Shown here piece after piece: positions 1-11,325 of a stretch of 64,000 bases of DNA. This DNA comes from Cotesia glomerata (Eukaryota; Arthropoda; Insecta; Hymenoptera; Braconidae): the NCBI RefSeq assembly GCF_020080835.1, contig NC_058159.1, positions 11,222,001 through 11,286,000 of the forward strand, written 5' to 3'. The notes beneath the pieces are model-generated. The model was given only the letters and a program-made list of their open reading frames with translations. It ran no database searches and was not told where the DNA came from. The number at the start of each line of letters is the position of its first letter. Position 1 is the first letter of the stretch. The position numbers were made by a program, and so were the translations under genes.

Positions 1-1
1 G

Positions 2-2598
2 ATTTTTATTCCATGCACAGACCATATAAACCAACCAGGATACTTAGTCCTTGATGTCACATCAAGTACTGGTTCTCATCTCTTGTTAGCTGTAATTTAC
101 CGTAGGCCGAAAGGCAATTTATTAAACGAGTTCTTTGAAAGTATCTTAAAATTAATGGCAAATTATAAAAACATAATCATCACTGGTGACTTAAATTGTG
201 ATTTCCTAGATTCCTTGTTTGTTTCCAATCATTTAAAAACTTTTATCTCTGAATGTTCATTTTATTGTGTACCTTTCGGGGCTACTCATCATACAAATGA
301 TAAGGATTCATGGTTAGACGTTGTTTTAGTAGATAATCAACGTAAAGTGAGTAAATTCTACAAATCAAATCAACCATTTATTAATGGGCACGATTACTTG
401 GTCTGTGATTATATCTTTGATACTCAAATTCAAATAGAGAAAACTGTAACCTATAGGAGATTCTCTGAGGCTAATCATGAAGCTCTTTGTACCTCTATTT
501 TTCAGTCATTAAATTTTGACAGGAAATTTCTCGAGAATGCTGAGCTTGATTCTCTACTGAATATGTTTTATACCAACGTTGGTGCATCTCTTAATGAATT
601 TGCTCCGTTGAAATCTTGCAAAATTAAAAGAGCTCCAAATCCCTGGTTCACTAAAGATCTTAAGATTAGATGTAAAAATCGTGATATTCTGTATAAACGA
701 GCAAAACGTAGTAAGGACCCTAATCTCCTTCGACTTTATAAAATGATAAGAAGGGAATTAAAAGTTAATCTAAACAGCGCCCGTGAGAAATATCTGAGAA
801 ATGTTTTAATTGATCTCCCGTCTGGAGCTAATGTTTGGAGTAAGTTAAAGCACTTAGGCTTAATTAAAAATTCTACTTCTTCTCCTCTAAAGTATTTCGA
901 TGCCCCTGAACTAAATGATCACTTTGCCAACATAGTGAGACATCATCCACCGTGCGATGAAAAAGTCCTTAAGTCAATTGTTACGACATATAGTAGTACA
1001 GTTACTTGTTCTTTCTCTTGGGCTGAAATTGACATCGTGGATGTAACCAAAGCCTTACGTCTTACACTTAGCAAATCGAAAGGAAAGAGCCCTGACAATT
1101 TCGAACTTCGTTGGATAAAAAATTGCGTTCCTCAGATAACTAACTTTCTCACATTTCTTTTCAATAGATCGCTTGATACATGTACCTTTCCACAAATTTG
1201 GAAAGAAATTTTCATCATTCCCTTAAATAAAGTCTCTCCACCGCGTTCTCTCTCTCTGATACCAGGCCAATAGCGAACACCTCTCATTTAAGCAAAGTGT
1301 TTGAAAGGATAATAGCCAATCAGGTGGTAGATTATTTAGAGAATAACAATTTACTTGACAAGTATCAATCTGGTTTTAGGAAGTTTCACGGCACACAGTC
1401 TGCCATGCTAAGATTCGTTGAAGATATTAGTCGTGCTATCGATGCTCATAAACTAACCTTGGTAGTCTTTTTTGACCTGACTAAAGCCTTTGATTATGTC
1501 AATCCAGAAATTATCTTGAAGACTTTAGTAAAGTTAGGTTTTTCTATTGAAACTGTTCATTGGTTTCATTCATATTTAACGAATAGAAGCCAATCAGTGT
1601 TAGATGATCAAGGATTACCAGTTGAATTTTTGCATACTACGTCTGGTGTGCCTCAAAGCTCAGTTCTTGGACCTATTTTGTTCCTCCTAGTCATGAATTC
1701 GGCAGCAAGAAGGTTAATGCATTGTAGTTATGGTCTATTCGCTGATGACGAATATATATATTTACATTTCTATGCCTATCAATTACAAGAGGCAGTAATA
1801 CAGATGACTAGAGATGCCCAGAATGTTGCCGATTGGGCGAGAGAGAATGGCTTGGAATTAAACCTTCATAAAACGAAAGTTATGTTACTAGGTTCTAAAA
1901 GTAAAGTAGCTTCTCTCCAGCGTGCTGGCCTGCCACAAATTGTGATTGACGGCGTTGCTCTCCCCTATACTGAGTCAACAAAGTGTCTGGGTTTGCATCT
2001 AACTTCTGACTTATCTTGGAATCTCCATATCTCTAAAACAGTTAGCAAAATAAACTCTGCACTTTATAGTTTAAAATTACGCAAAAATATCTATACACCC
2101 AATATTAAAAAATTACTAGTCTCAGCAACAATATTGCCTCTAATTGATTATTGCTCTATAGTATTGTCAAATTCTACTCATGATAACGACCTGAAACTCC
2201 AACGGTCTTTAAATTCAGCTATCCGATTTATTTTTAATCTAAAGCGTGACGAACACATCACACCTTACAGACGTGAACTGGGCTGGCTCACTATAAAAAG
2301 TCGTCGTATTTACTATATGTCATGCTATTTTTATAAATTGTTAGATATAAGAAAACCTTGTTATCTGCGTGAACTATTCATTGAGGATCCTAATTTGCGA
2401 AGATCTGAAAGACTTGCAGCGAAAAGAAATAATATTAGTTTCGTAATGCCCTTTTTTTCGACCACACAATACGAATCGTCATTTATTGTAACTGCTATTC
2501 GATTGTGGGAGGAATTGCCAGCAAACATCATAGAGTCAACTAGTCTAGAGAGCTTTAAAAATAAAATATTTGATCATTTATTTAATCTGGACATTTAA
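2..2598 (+). pseudogene. Non-LTR retrotransposon ORF2 (endonuclease + reverse transcriptase), frameshifted
   Basis: The frame is open from base 2. The first part (to 1273) is the C-terminal half of an endonuclease/exonuclease/phosphatase-type endonuclease, with the motifs GDLNCDF and NGHDYLV, followed by a basic linker. The second part (1297-2598) is a reverse transcriptase with YQSGFRK, FFDLTKAFD, SGVPQSSVLGP and the catalytic FADD box. A C-terminal thumb region ends in FNLDI. The halves are out of frame: compared with the paralogue at the right end of the window, a CTCTCTCT run near 1247-1255 has gained two bases and creates an early stop at 1271. The expected GVPQGS reads GVPQSS. The copy is therefore inactive, though most of its protein is still readable. 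Confidence 0.88.
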
Positions 2599-2846
2599 TT
2601 ATAGTTGTTGTTTATTGTCTTTTATTAGCTAAATCGATAAATCTCTGTCATATTTCTTAATATCCGCAAAATCAAAATCAAAATTGTTTTATGTTTCTTC
2701 TAATATTCTTGTTATTTATTAGTTATTTTATTATTTTTTTCATAAATTTAATTTGATTAATTTTTAATTATATTTAACTTGTTTTTAATTATATTTGTAT
2801 ACATTAAGAATTTTTTGTAATCTTCTTGTATATGCATGTAAAAAAT

Positions 2847-2870
2847 TGCCATCTGGTACTAACTTTGGCA
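2847..2870 (+). other. 3'-terminal hairpin of CR1/Jockey element
   Basis: TGCCA and TGGCA are separated by 14 bases immediately before the ATAAATAAA tail. The same arms flank variable loops at 16467-16497 and, reversed, at 62380-62406. Conservation of the arms with changing loops suggests the structure the element's reverse transcriptase recognises on its RNA. That role is inferred from CR1/L2-type LINEs. Confidence 0.6.
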
Positions 2871-3381
2871 TAAATAAAGTATTCTATCTATCTATCTACT
2901 ACAATTCAGATGGTTTACATAATTATTTAAATAATATTTACTACTATCGAATTCAGTTAATAGATTTTATCATAACTAGATAATAAACTCTACTATAAAA
3001 TTTTCTCCGTGTAAATAAACTTTTTGATGAATATATATCTGATTGATGTTGAGCTTTTCCTGGTTTTGAGAAAAAAAATAATTTATAGTTTACTAATTTA
3101 TAGTTTTTTCAGTTGGCGTTCGAGCAGTGAGTAATACGAGTAAGTCTACATCTTCACCAACAACAATAGTTGTATTTGTCAAATTGAATTGCTCTATTGC
3201 TGTTTCAATAATCAATACATCAGCATCATTATTAGCTTGTTTTACCAATATATTTTCAGCAGTAAACTTTTCTTTCAACATTGAAATGAACCGAGACTTG
3301 TTATGAGTATTTGTAAGAAATTTCTGTTGACTGGTTGGAACTGTCATAAGTTCATCAAATAAAATATCAGAAGATGAAGAT

Positions 3382-5816
3382 TAGGGTGTCCGTTATTTAC
3401 CAAGTTGGCTATTTCCACTTGGGTACCGTCAAAATTATTTCTGCTTGACCTAAAAAAAATTTTAGAAACAAAAAAAAATTTTTACGATGCCGTTTAATCC
3501 TGCCTAAATAACGATACTTTTTCCATTTAATTAACATGGGATTATTGCACTTTTCAGCAAATAATTTTTATTTCGCTCATTATACTCCCTAACTTACCAA
3601 CAATACTCGATTCTGTTTCTATTATGATCCCTTTAGATGGAGAAATTTTTAAATTGGCGCCAAAAATTTATATCATAACCTTTGAAAAGGCCAAAATTTA
3701 TTTTTATAGACTTTTCTGGTTATTTTACTTAAACTACTTACTAATTAATTTTTATTTTGAATTTTGTGTAAGATCTTTTATTTGAAACTGTCAATAATCA
3801 TACAGGTTATAAATATAAATTTTAACATTCAAATCATTATTGATTTTATTTTAATACATATGTTAATTATTGAACTTTTATTTTTGTTGTCAGGCATTCC
3901 TTAGTAGCATTTGAAAATTCATTCTTATACTTTTTTATCACCTGGAGAAGATATTGTTTTTGATTCTCATCTTTAGCTACCATATTTATACATTCTTGAG
4001 CCAATTGTACAGCTCTCTCTCTCTCCGCTACATCATTAACAACTTTAATCTTGATAGCAATCTCTTATCCTTTTATATAATCATCATCAAGAAAAGTTAA
4101 TGCTTCCCCACTAGACATTGATCCACCCGCGCTTGTCAAACGCAATGGCAAATAGTTTTCTGAAAGAAAATCAATTATGTTTTATTGTTAAATAAATGCA
4201 CTTAATAGATAATTCAACGTAATGATTGAGTTCAAGTCTAATACCTGAATTTTCTCTTGATAATTCAGAATCGTTCAACTGGTGTTCTATATAACAAGAT
4301 GCTGCTTTAATGTTTTTAGAGGTTAACACTTCGATGGACCGATTATCATTTACAACAAGTGGATTATCAGAAGTTGATACTTCAGTAGGGCGATCATGAT
4401 CTTGTTTCTTTGAAATACAATATATATTGAATTTTAAGTCACATGAAAAAATATTTTCAAGTATTTTATGAACGTTTCATTTATTAATTGACTAATATTT
4501 TATTGATATTACCAGATAAATCAATTACATTTCCTCGTTGATTGTCCGAAAAATTCAGATGGAATTATCTTTCTGATCGTTGATCGATTAAAAAGTTTTT
4601 ATATCATTGCAGTCCAGTTAAAAACATCTGCCATGAGCTCTGTCAAATAAACTTTATAATTTCACTGAAAACTCTTGCTCTTTTTGTTGGTTTGAGGACA
4701 CACCTGCATTTTTATGCAGATTTCTGTATTCATCGTGCAATTTTTACAATTTTTAAATACATCGTTTGTCATCTAAAATAAAAATACGAGCAAATATCCA
4801 AAACTTTTTAACTTTTTCAATAGTTATTTTACATCCATCGCACACTGTTATTTTCACGTTTTTAGTATAATAAAATAGTAACCTTAAAGCTTGTTCATCA
4901 GTAGCTAATTTATTACTATTTATATCATCCGTAAGGTTTTCCAATAAAAACATCGGTTTTCGTAAATTTTTTTCTAAACTCATGATGAAAGTTCTTGATT
5001 TTCAATAGATTGGAGCTCTCGCGGTTAGAAAGATATTTTTAGTTGGATACCGATCAATTTTTCCACTTTCAATTCATTGCACTAATCACTTCAACCTTAC
5101 AATTAAAAATTTAATATTATAACATAAATTAAGGATTGTTCCGTTTACTATCCAAAAATGAAATATTGTCGTTAAAAGAACCACAACAACGAGAATAGAC
5201 AGTGAGTTAAAAATTAATTTATCGTTTTTATTTACTTTAACGACCGTATACGACAATATATCTAGTTGTTTTATTAAATTTGTGTTGGTAATAACCGTAT
5301 TACCGTACTTAATTCCTTCACAGAATCACGGTGTAATCCGTACTTAATTCCTTCATAGAATCACTGTGTGACTTCAGATAATTTATTAATTAAAATTATT
5401 TTTTTGGAAGAAAAAAATAAGAAACTTTAAATGAAATACAAAATAAAAATTAATTAGTAAGTAGTTTAAGCAAAATAACGAGAAAAATCGATAAAAATAA
5501 ATTTTGACCTTACAAAAGGTTTTGTGATGAATTTTTTGGGCCGATATGGAAATTTCTCCATCTAAAGAGATCATAACAGAAGCAGAATCGAGCATTGTTG
5601 GTAAGTTAAAAAGTATAATGAGTGAAATAAAAATTAGTTGCTAAAAAGTGCAAAAATCCCATGTTAATTAAATGGGAAAAGTATCGTTATTTAGGCAAAG
5701 TTAAGCGGCATCGTAAAAATTTTTTTTTGTTTCTAGAATTGATTTTAGGTCAAACAGAAATAATTTTGACGATACCTAAGTGGAAATAGCCAACTTGGTA
5801 AATAACGGACACCCTA
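3382..5816. mobile_element. DNA transposon, ~410-bp terminal inverted repeats, 8-bp target duplication
   Basis: The ends start TAGGGTGTCCGTTATTT and are inverted copies of each other over about 410 bp (3382-3790 against 5816-5405), with scattered mismatches. They are flanked by an exact 8-bp duplication, ATGAAGAT, at 3374-3381 and 5817-5824. Removing the element and one duplication restores the interrupted PIN-like reading frame. An 8-bp duplication with a TAGGG terminus is compatible with hAT-like elements, and P-like elements also make 8-bp duplications. No recognised transposase is seen. The interior carries a minus-strand spliced gene remnant. Superfamily is left open. Confidence 0.85.
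3875..4983 (-). pseudogene. Spliced gene remnant carried by the 8-bp-TSD transposon
   Basis: At least three minus-strand coding blocks lie between the inverted repeats. Block one is 4983-4753 (MSLEKNLRKPMF..., with ATDEQALRLLFYYTK and IEKVKKFWIFARI). Block two is about 4405-4245 and ends at a plausible CAG|GTATTAG donor. Block three begins after a TTTCTTTCAG acceptor near 4160 and runs to about 3875, containing NDVAERERAVQLAQE and QKQYLLQVIKKY. The last block is clearly related to the C-terminus of the gene ending at 35226 (DLAERGVALIQEY, QRQYLLQVVEEH), and block one resembles that gene's N-terminus. There is an in-frame stop in block three. Function unknown. It could be captured host cargo or the element's own uncharacterised protein. 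Confidence 0.6.
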
Positions 5817-6038
5817 ATGAAGATGTTGCTAAAGTTCGACGACGTTGTTCTGCAGCTTTGATATTTCTCGCGCAATCATCATAGCCATCAAATACGACAG
5901 TAACTCTGGAACCAAAATGTCGACGTACATATTGAACGTATTTATCTAAGATAACTTTGAATGTTTCTTCGCTATCCCACACAACGCGTTGTAGTAAGTA
6001 TCCTCCGTCAATGATGTATGTCGCATTAGTGTCGTTAA

Positions 6039-6146
6039 CCCTTCGTTGGTCGCGCTATGAGCGAATCGCCGCCTAACAACTACTTAACCTATAGAGACTC
6101 GCTATAGTGTGAGCGAGAAACTAAAAAAAGCGCGACCAATGAAGGG
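6039..6146. mobile_element. piggyBac-type MITE with TTAA target duplication
   Basis: This is a 108-bp element flanked by TTAA at 6035-6038 and 6147-6150. Its ends are inverted copies, CCCTTCGTTGGTCGCGCT and AGCGCGACCAATGAAGGG, with one mismatch. CCC...GGG termini and an exact TTAA duplication are the signature of piggyBac-family insertion. Precise removal with one TTAA restores the PIN-like reading frame (VNIDIND...NATYIIDGG). It has no coding capacity. Confidence 0.85.
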
Positions 6147-6208
6147 TTAATATCAATATTTACCTTTTCAAAACAATCGTAAATGCTAGGCTTCTGTGTT
6201 TTACGCAT

Positions 6209-6862
6209 CCCGATGTCATCAAATAACGATAATATTATAATATATAATATATAACAACTCTAGAGATGTATATACGTGGCGTACTCATGCATAATTATGA
6301 CGATAACAACTTTTATAACTTTTTGAATCGTTATATCTCAGAAACGGTGGCTCGTAGGAAAAAAAGCATTAATACATTTTTTATAGATAATTTTATGATC
6401 TACAATTTTTGTTTGAAATACTTTTATGATAAAACTTACCGTTTTGCTGAAAATCGCGAAAAACTCATTTTTTTGACCTTTGACCTTGAATAAAATTTTT
6501 TCCATCCAGGGAAATGATGGGGAACTTTTAAATATTATTTATAATTATGTTTTGAACAATTTTACTGATTTTCAGCTTGTTGGGATTTTATGTACCTTCA
6601 CTCTCATTTTTTGGTCTAGATTGACCGGACTACTATCACACTAAAATTAATAAAAATGGAAAATAGTATATTAAGCCTTTCTTTCTTTATTTTTAATTCT
6701 TATTGTTGTCAAAAAATTTCAATTTCTTGCTAATAGCATTATTTTACTAATAACATTACTAAAGTAAAAGACCTAGTTATTGACAATGGCAATTTTATTT
6801 TAATTAAAAAAAATAAATAAACTCTGATGAATTAATAAACATAATTTTTGAATTATAAATCC
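6209..6862. other. AT-rich interval, no supported gene
   Basis: A short plus-strand open frame (6266-6493) is AT-rich, has no recognisable motif and is probably chance. Nothing else is supported here. Confidence 0.5.
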
Positions 6863-6928
6863 GAACAAAAACAGTTTCACTGTAAAAAAAATCGCGCCAA
6901 GTCCACGTTCATAAGACTATTAAGAAAT

Positions 6929-7060
6929 AGTATATTACACACCTAGGGAAGTAAAGTAAGAAATGTCTCAGATCACATGTAATTGTTGGCCGAGGCGAAG
7001 CCGAGGTCAACAAACATGTGATCTGAGGCTTTCTTATTTACTTCCCGAGGAGTGTATACT
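6929..7060. repeat. Hairpin MITE nested in the foldback left arm
   Basis: AGTATATTACACACC at the left is matched by inverted GAGTGTATACT at the right. Inner arms CTCAGATCACATGT and ACATGTGATCTGAG flank a GGCCGAGGCGAAGCCGAGG centre. The matching right arm of the host foldback lacks this block, so it is a later insertion. Confidence 0.65.
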
Positions 7061-7078
7061 ATTTTTTTGTCCGACGAA

Positions 7079-7134
7079 GGCGGAAAGCGGCAACTTAGTT
7101 TAGCGCAGCGGGACGAAAGTTGCCACTTTCCGCC
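7079..7134. repeat. GC-rich palindrome
   Basis: GGCGGAAAGCGGCAACTT (7079-7096) and AAGTTGCCACTTTCCGCC (7117-7134) are inverted with one mismatch around a short GCGCAGCGGG loop. The local base composition is far richer in GC than its surroundings. Function unknown. Confidence 0.7.
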
Positions 7135-7950
7135 CGGAGGGCAAAAAAAAAAATTTTATTTCTTTACAAAAAGATATAAAATAAAAAATTAAAAAATCCA
7201 AGTAACCGATATGATTGTATATGATTTTCGGAAATTAAAAAAAATTTTGTTGTAAATTTAAAAATTAAGAAAAAAATTTTGGAACGTATTTAGTGTGCGT
7301 GGTTGCAAAATATTTTACTTTTAATGAAATTCGTAAAATCTATTTACTAGGACTTTAAAAAAATTGAAATACACAATGACGCACACCAAGTACGTTCCAA
7401 AATTTTTTTCTTAATTTTTAAATTTACAACAAAATTTTTTTTAATTTCCGAAAATCATATACAATCATATCGGTTACTTGGATTTTTTAATTTTTTATTT
7501 TATATCTTTTTGTAAAGAAATAAAAATTTTTTTTCTTAATAGTCTTATGAACGTGGACTTGGCGCGATTTTTTTACAGTGAAACTGTTTTTGTTCAGATT
7601 TCAGTATTTTTTGTAATTATAATAAAAATTTGCAATTGGTACCAACTTAAATCTCAAGTTGGCTGCATTTTTTATAGCAAACTATCCCCTTGAAGCTACA
7701 GTTTATGTAAAAATAATTGCAGCGCACCCTGGCGGGTGTAGATGCAAGCTGTGAAATTTATTTTTTTAACTGTAGTTTCCCATCTATTGGACTATTACCA
7801 TGCATTCTCGAATTACTTAGTCTGTGGCATGTCACTTTTTATATCGAAAAAAAGTCAGGATCGAAATTTTTGAGCTTGCTATAGTTTGTTCTGATAAAAT
7901 TTAATAATTTCAAGTAGATTGATTGTTATAATTGAATATAATTAATTAAT

Positions 7951-8328
7951 ATCAGTAAAATAAAGTATGAATTACTGTTATAATATAAAATTTAGGAACA
8001 AGAAGTACCGTAGAATTAAATAAAATTTTGCAACCTCGAAATACCGTTCTGCTTACAGTAAACACACTCGGTAGTCTGGCGCTCCGTTTACAATGGATTT
8101 GAACGGAACTTGGCGCCAGATTCTACCGAATCTGTGGATATCAGTAAAATAAAGTATGAATTACTGTTATAATATAAAATTTAGGAACAAGAAGTACCGT
8201 AGAATTAAATAAAATTTTGCAACCTCGAAATACCGTTCTGCTTACAGTAAACACACTCGGTAGTCTAGCGCTCCGTTTACAACGGATTTGAACGGAACTT
8301 GGCGCCAGATTCTACCGAATCTGTGGAT
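7951..8328 (+). repeat. 189-bp tandem duplication
   Basis: Two direct copies, 7951-8139 and 8140-8328, differ by about two bases (GTCTGGCGC versus GTCTAGCGC; ACAATGG versus ACAACGG). Each copy contains an imperfect hairpin in which CTCGGTAGTCTGGCGC pairs with GGCGCCAGATTCTACCGA. The near identity implies a recent duplication. Confidence 0.9.
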
Positions 8329-8599
8329 TTTAAGATAATTGGTTTTTTGAGAACATTTTATTTTCTTAATTAAAATAAAATTGCAAGTGTCAAACAACTA
8401 GACCAGTGTAAATAACTGGGTCTTTTACCTTATTATAAAAATTGATAATAAGGAAAGAATGTATTGCTAAAATGAATTATAAATTTGAAATAATAACAAG
8501 TAATATAATATATTTTCTATTTAATTTAATTTTTTATTTCTTAATTGTTTTATTTGTTATTCATATTATAAATAGTAAAGATAAAAAACTTTAATTAAA

Positions 8600-9275
8600 A
8601 TGCGGCGGTTACTTCTAATAACAATGATGCAATATTATATAATTTTTATCAGCTTTTGATGTAAAACTGAGTTGTTTAAAATTCAATAAATTATCATAGC
8701 TGATAATAGAACAGCCTGGCATCATATCTGTAACTTCATAAACATGTTCATGTTATCGGAATATCGTTCTAAGTCTTTGATAAATAAAAAATGAAGTATC
8801 ATTTCGAGTAAAAATAAATTTAATAAGTCCAAACACTGGTTCATTATTATTTTCATTCGTACATAGCACCATATTCGGCTTATAAGTACTACCATTTTTA
8901 GTTACCCAATTAACCTTTTGTATAGTAGTATTTATAAAATTTGGTTGTTAATTCAAGCTGTCGTTGAATATTATTGGCAAATCACTCAATTTACAAGATG
9001 ACGAAGGCCCTTCTTCAAAAACAGGAGCAATATTAATTGCATAAAGTTGGCTGGTAAATTTCAATTGATGTTTAGTAACAATTGTTTGAGCAATATTTTT
9101 TTTGCAGTTACTCACAGAAGCTGGCACTGTTGATTCTCTATGTTAGCCATCTAGTTCTTCCATATAGTTAAAAATTTAATCTGAGGACCTGTTTTTTTAA
9201 TTAGTTTTTGAATTATTTCCTCGTTGAGGTTTTTAAATGCAATTTCATCCACTTCTTCATCTATAATAGAAAAAA
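8600..9275 (-). pseudogene. Degenerate uncharacterised gene fragment
   Basis: On the minus strand, coding-like segments appear in shifting frames. An acidic block near 9270-9160 reads DEEVDEIAFKNLNEE and TGPQIKFLTI. A later block near 8915-8740 reads NWVTKNGSTYKPNMV, then NEPVFGLIKFIFTRNDT and FFIYQRLRTIF. Stops and frameshifts interrupt it. The pattern resembles uncharacterised repeat-associated proteins of insects, but I cannot name it. Confidence in the coding origin is moderate; no function is offered. Confidence 0.4.
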
Positions 9276-9279
9276 ATTA

Positions 9280-10105
9280 TCCTTAATTTTTCACCTAAAT
9301 GTCACTAATTAGAAATTTTTTATCAACCGCCTAATTTCATACAGGATTATTGGGCGGAGAATTTAGTTTTTTTAAAAGAGAGAGACAGAAGATAGGCATA
9401 GCCAAGCTTTCTGATTGGTCGTGATAAATAAATTGTTTTTTGTTTTTCGCAATCAAGTGAAGACAGCAGCTTGAAAAAAAAATAAAAATTGGATTGCTAA
9501 TCCAATAAGAAAATATCAAAAATATGTCAAAAAAAAAAACATGCTGGTTTGCAGATGTCAAGCTGCTTGTAAACAAATACAAGTCTGTACTGCTCAGATA
9601 AATAAAGAAGAGAATTTGAAGCACAGTGATGTGACTGAAATGTTCAATGAAATTAGTTTAAGGAAGTCCTTTCGCTCCAGTTGAGTCACAACAATTATAG
9701 TAGTCAATATTCGATAAATTAAAATAAAAAACCTATAAAAATTCCTAAAATTAAAAAATAAATAGTATATGAGGCATTAATCGTTGAAATTTTGAAAACT
9801 AAAAAAAAAAAAATAGTTAAATACAAAAATTAATTTGACTTTTGTAAATCAGCTGTTAGTAACCTGTTCGTGATTTGGCAACGCTATATATCGGTTGTTG
9901 ACATTTTCATTTGCATAATATAACCTTAACCATGTTTAAGTTTTTGCAGTCAGTGTAAATAAATTAATTAATTAAAAATGTTTAGTCACAAAACCATAAT
10001 ATTCTAATGTCTCATGGCAAGAATGCTAGTATTTTTTAATTATTGTTTTATTATTCAATTATAAAATATGAAAATTTCTTAACAGTGAATTAATTAATAA
10101 GTAAG
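9280..10105. other. AT-rich interval, no supported gene
   Basis: The only longer frame (minus 9337-9624) is low-complexity hydrophobic sequence from AT-rich DNA. Nothing in it is supported as a gene. Confidence 0.5.
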
Positions 10106-10851
10106 TACTATGCGTGACATTAATTTATCCCTGTTCGTGTTACTTTTGTATTAAAGGAAATGTGTATTTTTGGACATTTGAATAAATGGATATGGAAATT
10201 TCTAAAAATGGACATTTGATTTTTTGGAAATAATAATAAAAGTACTTAAGTAAAATTAGACATTAATATAAATGGACATTAATGAAAAAGGAAATAATTA
10301 TAAATGTACAACTGCACTTATGGCCAACTTAAAAAAATGAAATCCCTATTTTTGAAAATATCTCCAAATGGAAATAAAAGTATTTGGTAAAGAGTTCAAA
10401 TGAACAAATTGATTAATGGACATTTTCTTAAATAGACATTTATAAAAATGGATAGTAATATAAAAAGACATCAGTAAAAATAGTTAAAAATACAAATGTA
10501 CAATCGAATAAATGGAATAGTCATTTAATGAACATATGATTTTATGAACAATTGAAAAAATGGATATTTAAATTTTAGGAAAAGTGAATAAATGGACATT
10601 TGTATAAATGCCCATCAATAAAAATGAACTCTGTAAAAATGAACATTTAAATAAATGAACTTCAATAAAAAAAATACTTACTTAAATGGAAATTAGTAAA
10701 AATGGACATTCATAAAAATGTAAATTAGTAAAAATGGACATTCGTAAAAATGGAGATTTCTAAAAATGGATAAATGATTTTAATTTAATTATAAATAATT
10801 ATGAAGTTGATAAATTATAAAATTAGGGTTTTTGGTGTGCGTAAAGGAAAA

Positions 10852-11325
10852 AAGATGTCAGAAGAGCTGGGAACTTGGCTACCAAGACATCTTCTTCGTA
10901 GGTTTTTTCCGAAAACGATAAAACATCAATCAGCTCATCAAACATTACACTTAAATGATGTCAGAAGAGCTGGAAACGCAGCTACCAAGACATCTTCTTC
11001 ATCGGTTTTCTCGGAAAACGATAAAACATCAATTAGCTCATCAAACATTAAACTTAAATGATGTCAGAAGAGCTGGAAACACGGATACCAAGACATTTTT
11101 TTAACATCATTTAAGTGTAATATTTGATGAGCTAATTGATGTTTTATCGTTTTTCGAGAAAACCGATGAAGAAGATGTTTTGGTAGCCGCGTTTCCAGCT
11201 CTTCTGACATCATTTAAATGTAATGTTTGATGTGCTGATTGATGCTTTATCGTTTTCCGAAAAAACCTACGAAGAAGATGTCTTGGTAGCCAAGTTCCAA
11301 GCTCTTCTGACATCTTTTTAGTAGA
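10852..11325. repeat. Palindrome made of ~105-bp tandem repeats
   Basis: Roughly 2.3 copies of a 105-bp unit (containing GATGTCAGAAGAGCTGG and CGATAAAACATCAAT) run forward to about 11098. They are then mirrored by about 2.2 inverted copies to 11325. Open frames on both strands are a by-product of the symmetry and are not proposed as genes. The structure would fold into a large cruciform or RNA hairpin. Confidence 0.8.

Larger units (their letters stand above)
1..2900 (+). mobile_element. CR1/Jockey-group non-LTR retrotransposon, 5' end outside window
   Basis: The element enters from the left edge of the window already inside ORF2, runs through endonuclease and reverse transcriptase, then about 250 bp of AT-rich 3' UTR. 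It ends in a TGCCA...TGGCA hairpin, the sequence ATAAATAAAG and a short (TCTA)n tail. Ending in a microsatellite-like tail rather than poly(A) is typical of CR1-group LINEs. The same 3' structure recurs at 16467-16520 and, inverted, at 62345-62406, so the boundary at about 2900 is well supported. Clade assignment below CR1/Jockey level is inference. Confidence 0.85.
3093..6208 (-). pseudogene. PIN-like nuclease-domain gene, split by two transposon insertions
   Basis: Three minus-strand coding segments join into one frame when two insertions are removed. They are 6208-6151 (starts MRKTQKPSIYDCF), 6034-5825 (ends RRRTLATSS) and 3373-3093 (contains QQKFLTNTHNKSRF, NNDADVLIIET and VGEDVDLLVLLTA). 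Acidic residues in FDGYDD, DADVLI and GEDVDLL fit a PIN/FEN-like nuclease fold. From memory, such proteins are common and uncharacterised in arthropod genomes, often near repeats. The frame stops soon after LLTARTPTEK, where I would expect relatives to continue, so the 3' part is probably lost or lies in a missing exon. Reading across each excised insertion, with one target-duplication copy removed, is in frame. That strongly supports both the gene and the insertion boundaries. Confidence 0.7.
6863..7595. repeat. Foldback element, long inverted arms
   Basis: The outer arm GAACAAAAACAGTTTCACTG at 6863 is inverted at 7576-7595, and the similarity continues inward to a centre near 7330. The shared inner sequence is an AT-rich arm containing TACTTGGAT/ATCCAAGTA and TTCCAAAATTTTTTTC and its complement. 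The left arm is longer because two smaller GC-richer palindromes are inserted in it (6929-7060 and 7079-7134). No coding capacity; a non-autonomous foldback or MITE-like element. Confidence 0.75.

Noticed and set aside
9337..9624. 95-codon hydrophobic membrane protein on the minus strand
   Set aside because: Leu/Phe/Ile-rich translation of AT-rich low-complexity DNA, with no start context, neighbours or similarity I recognise.
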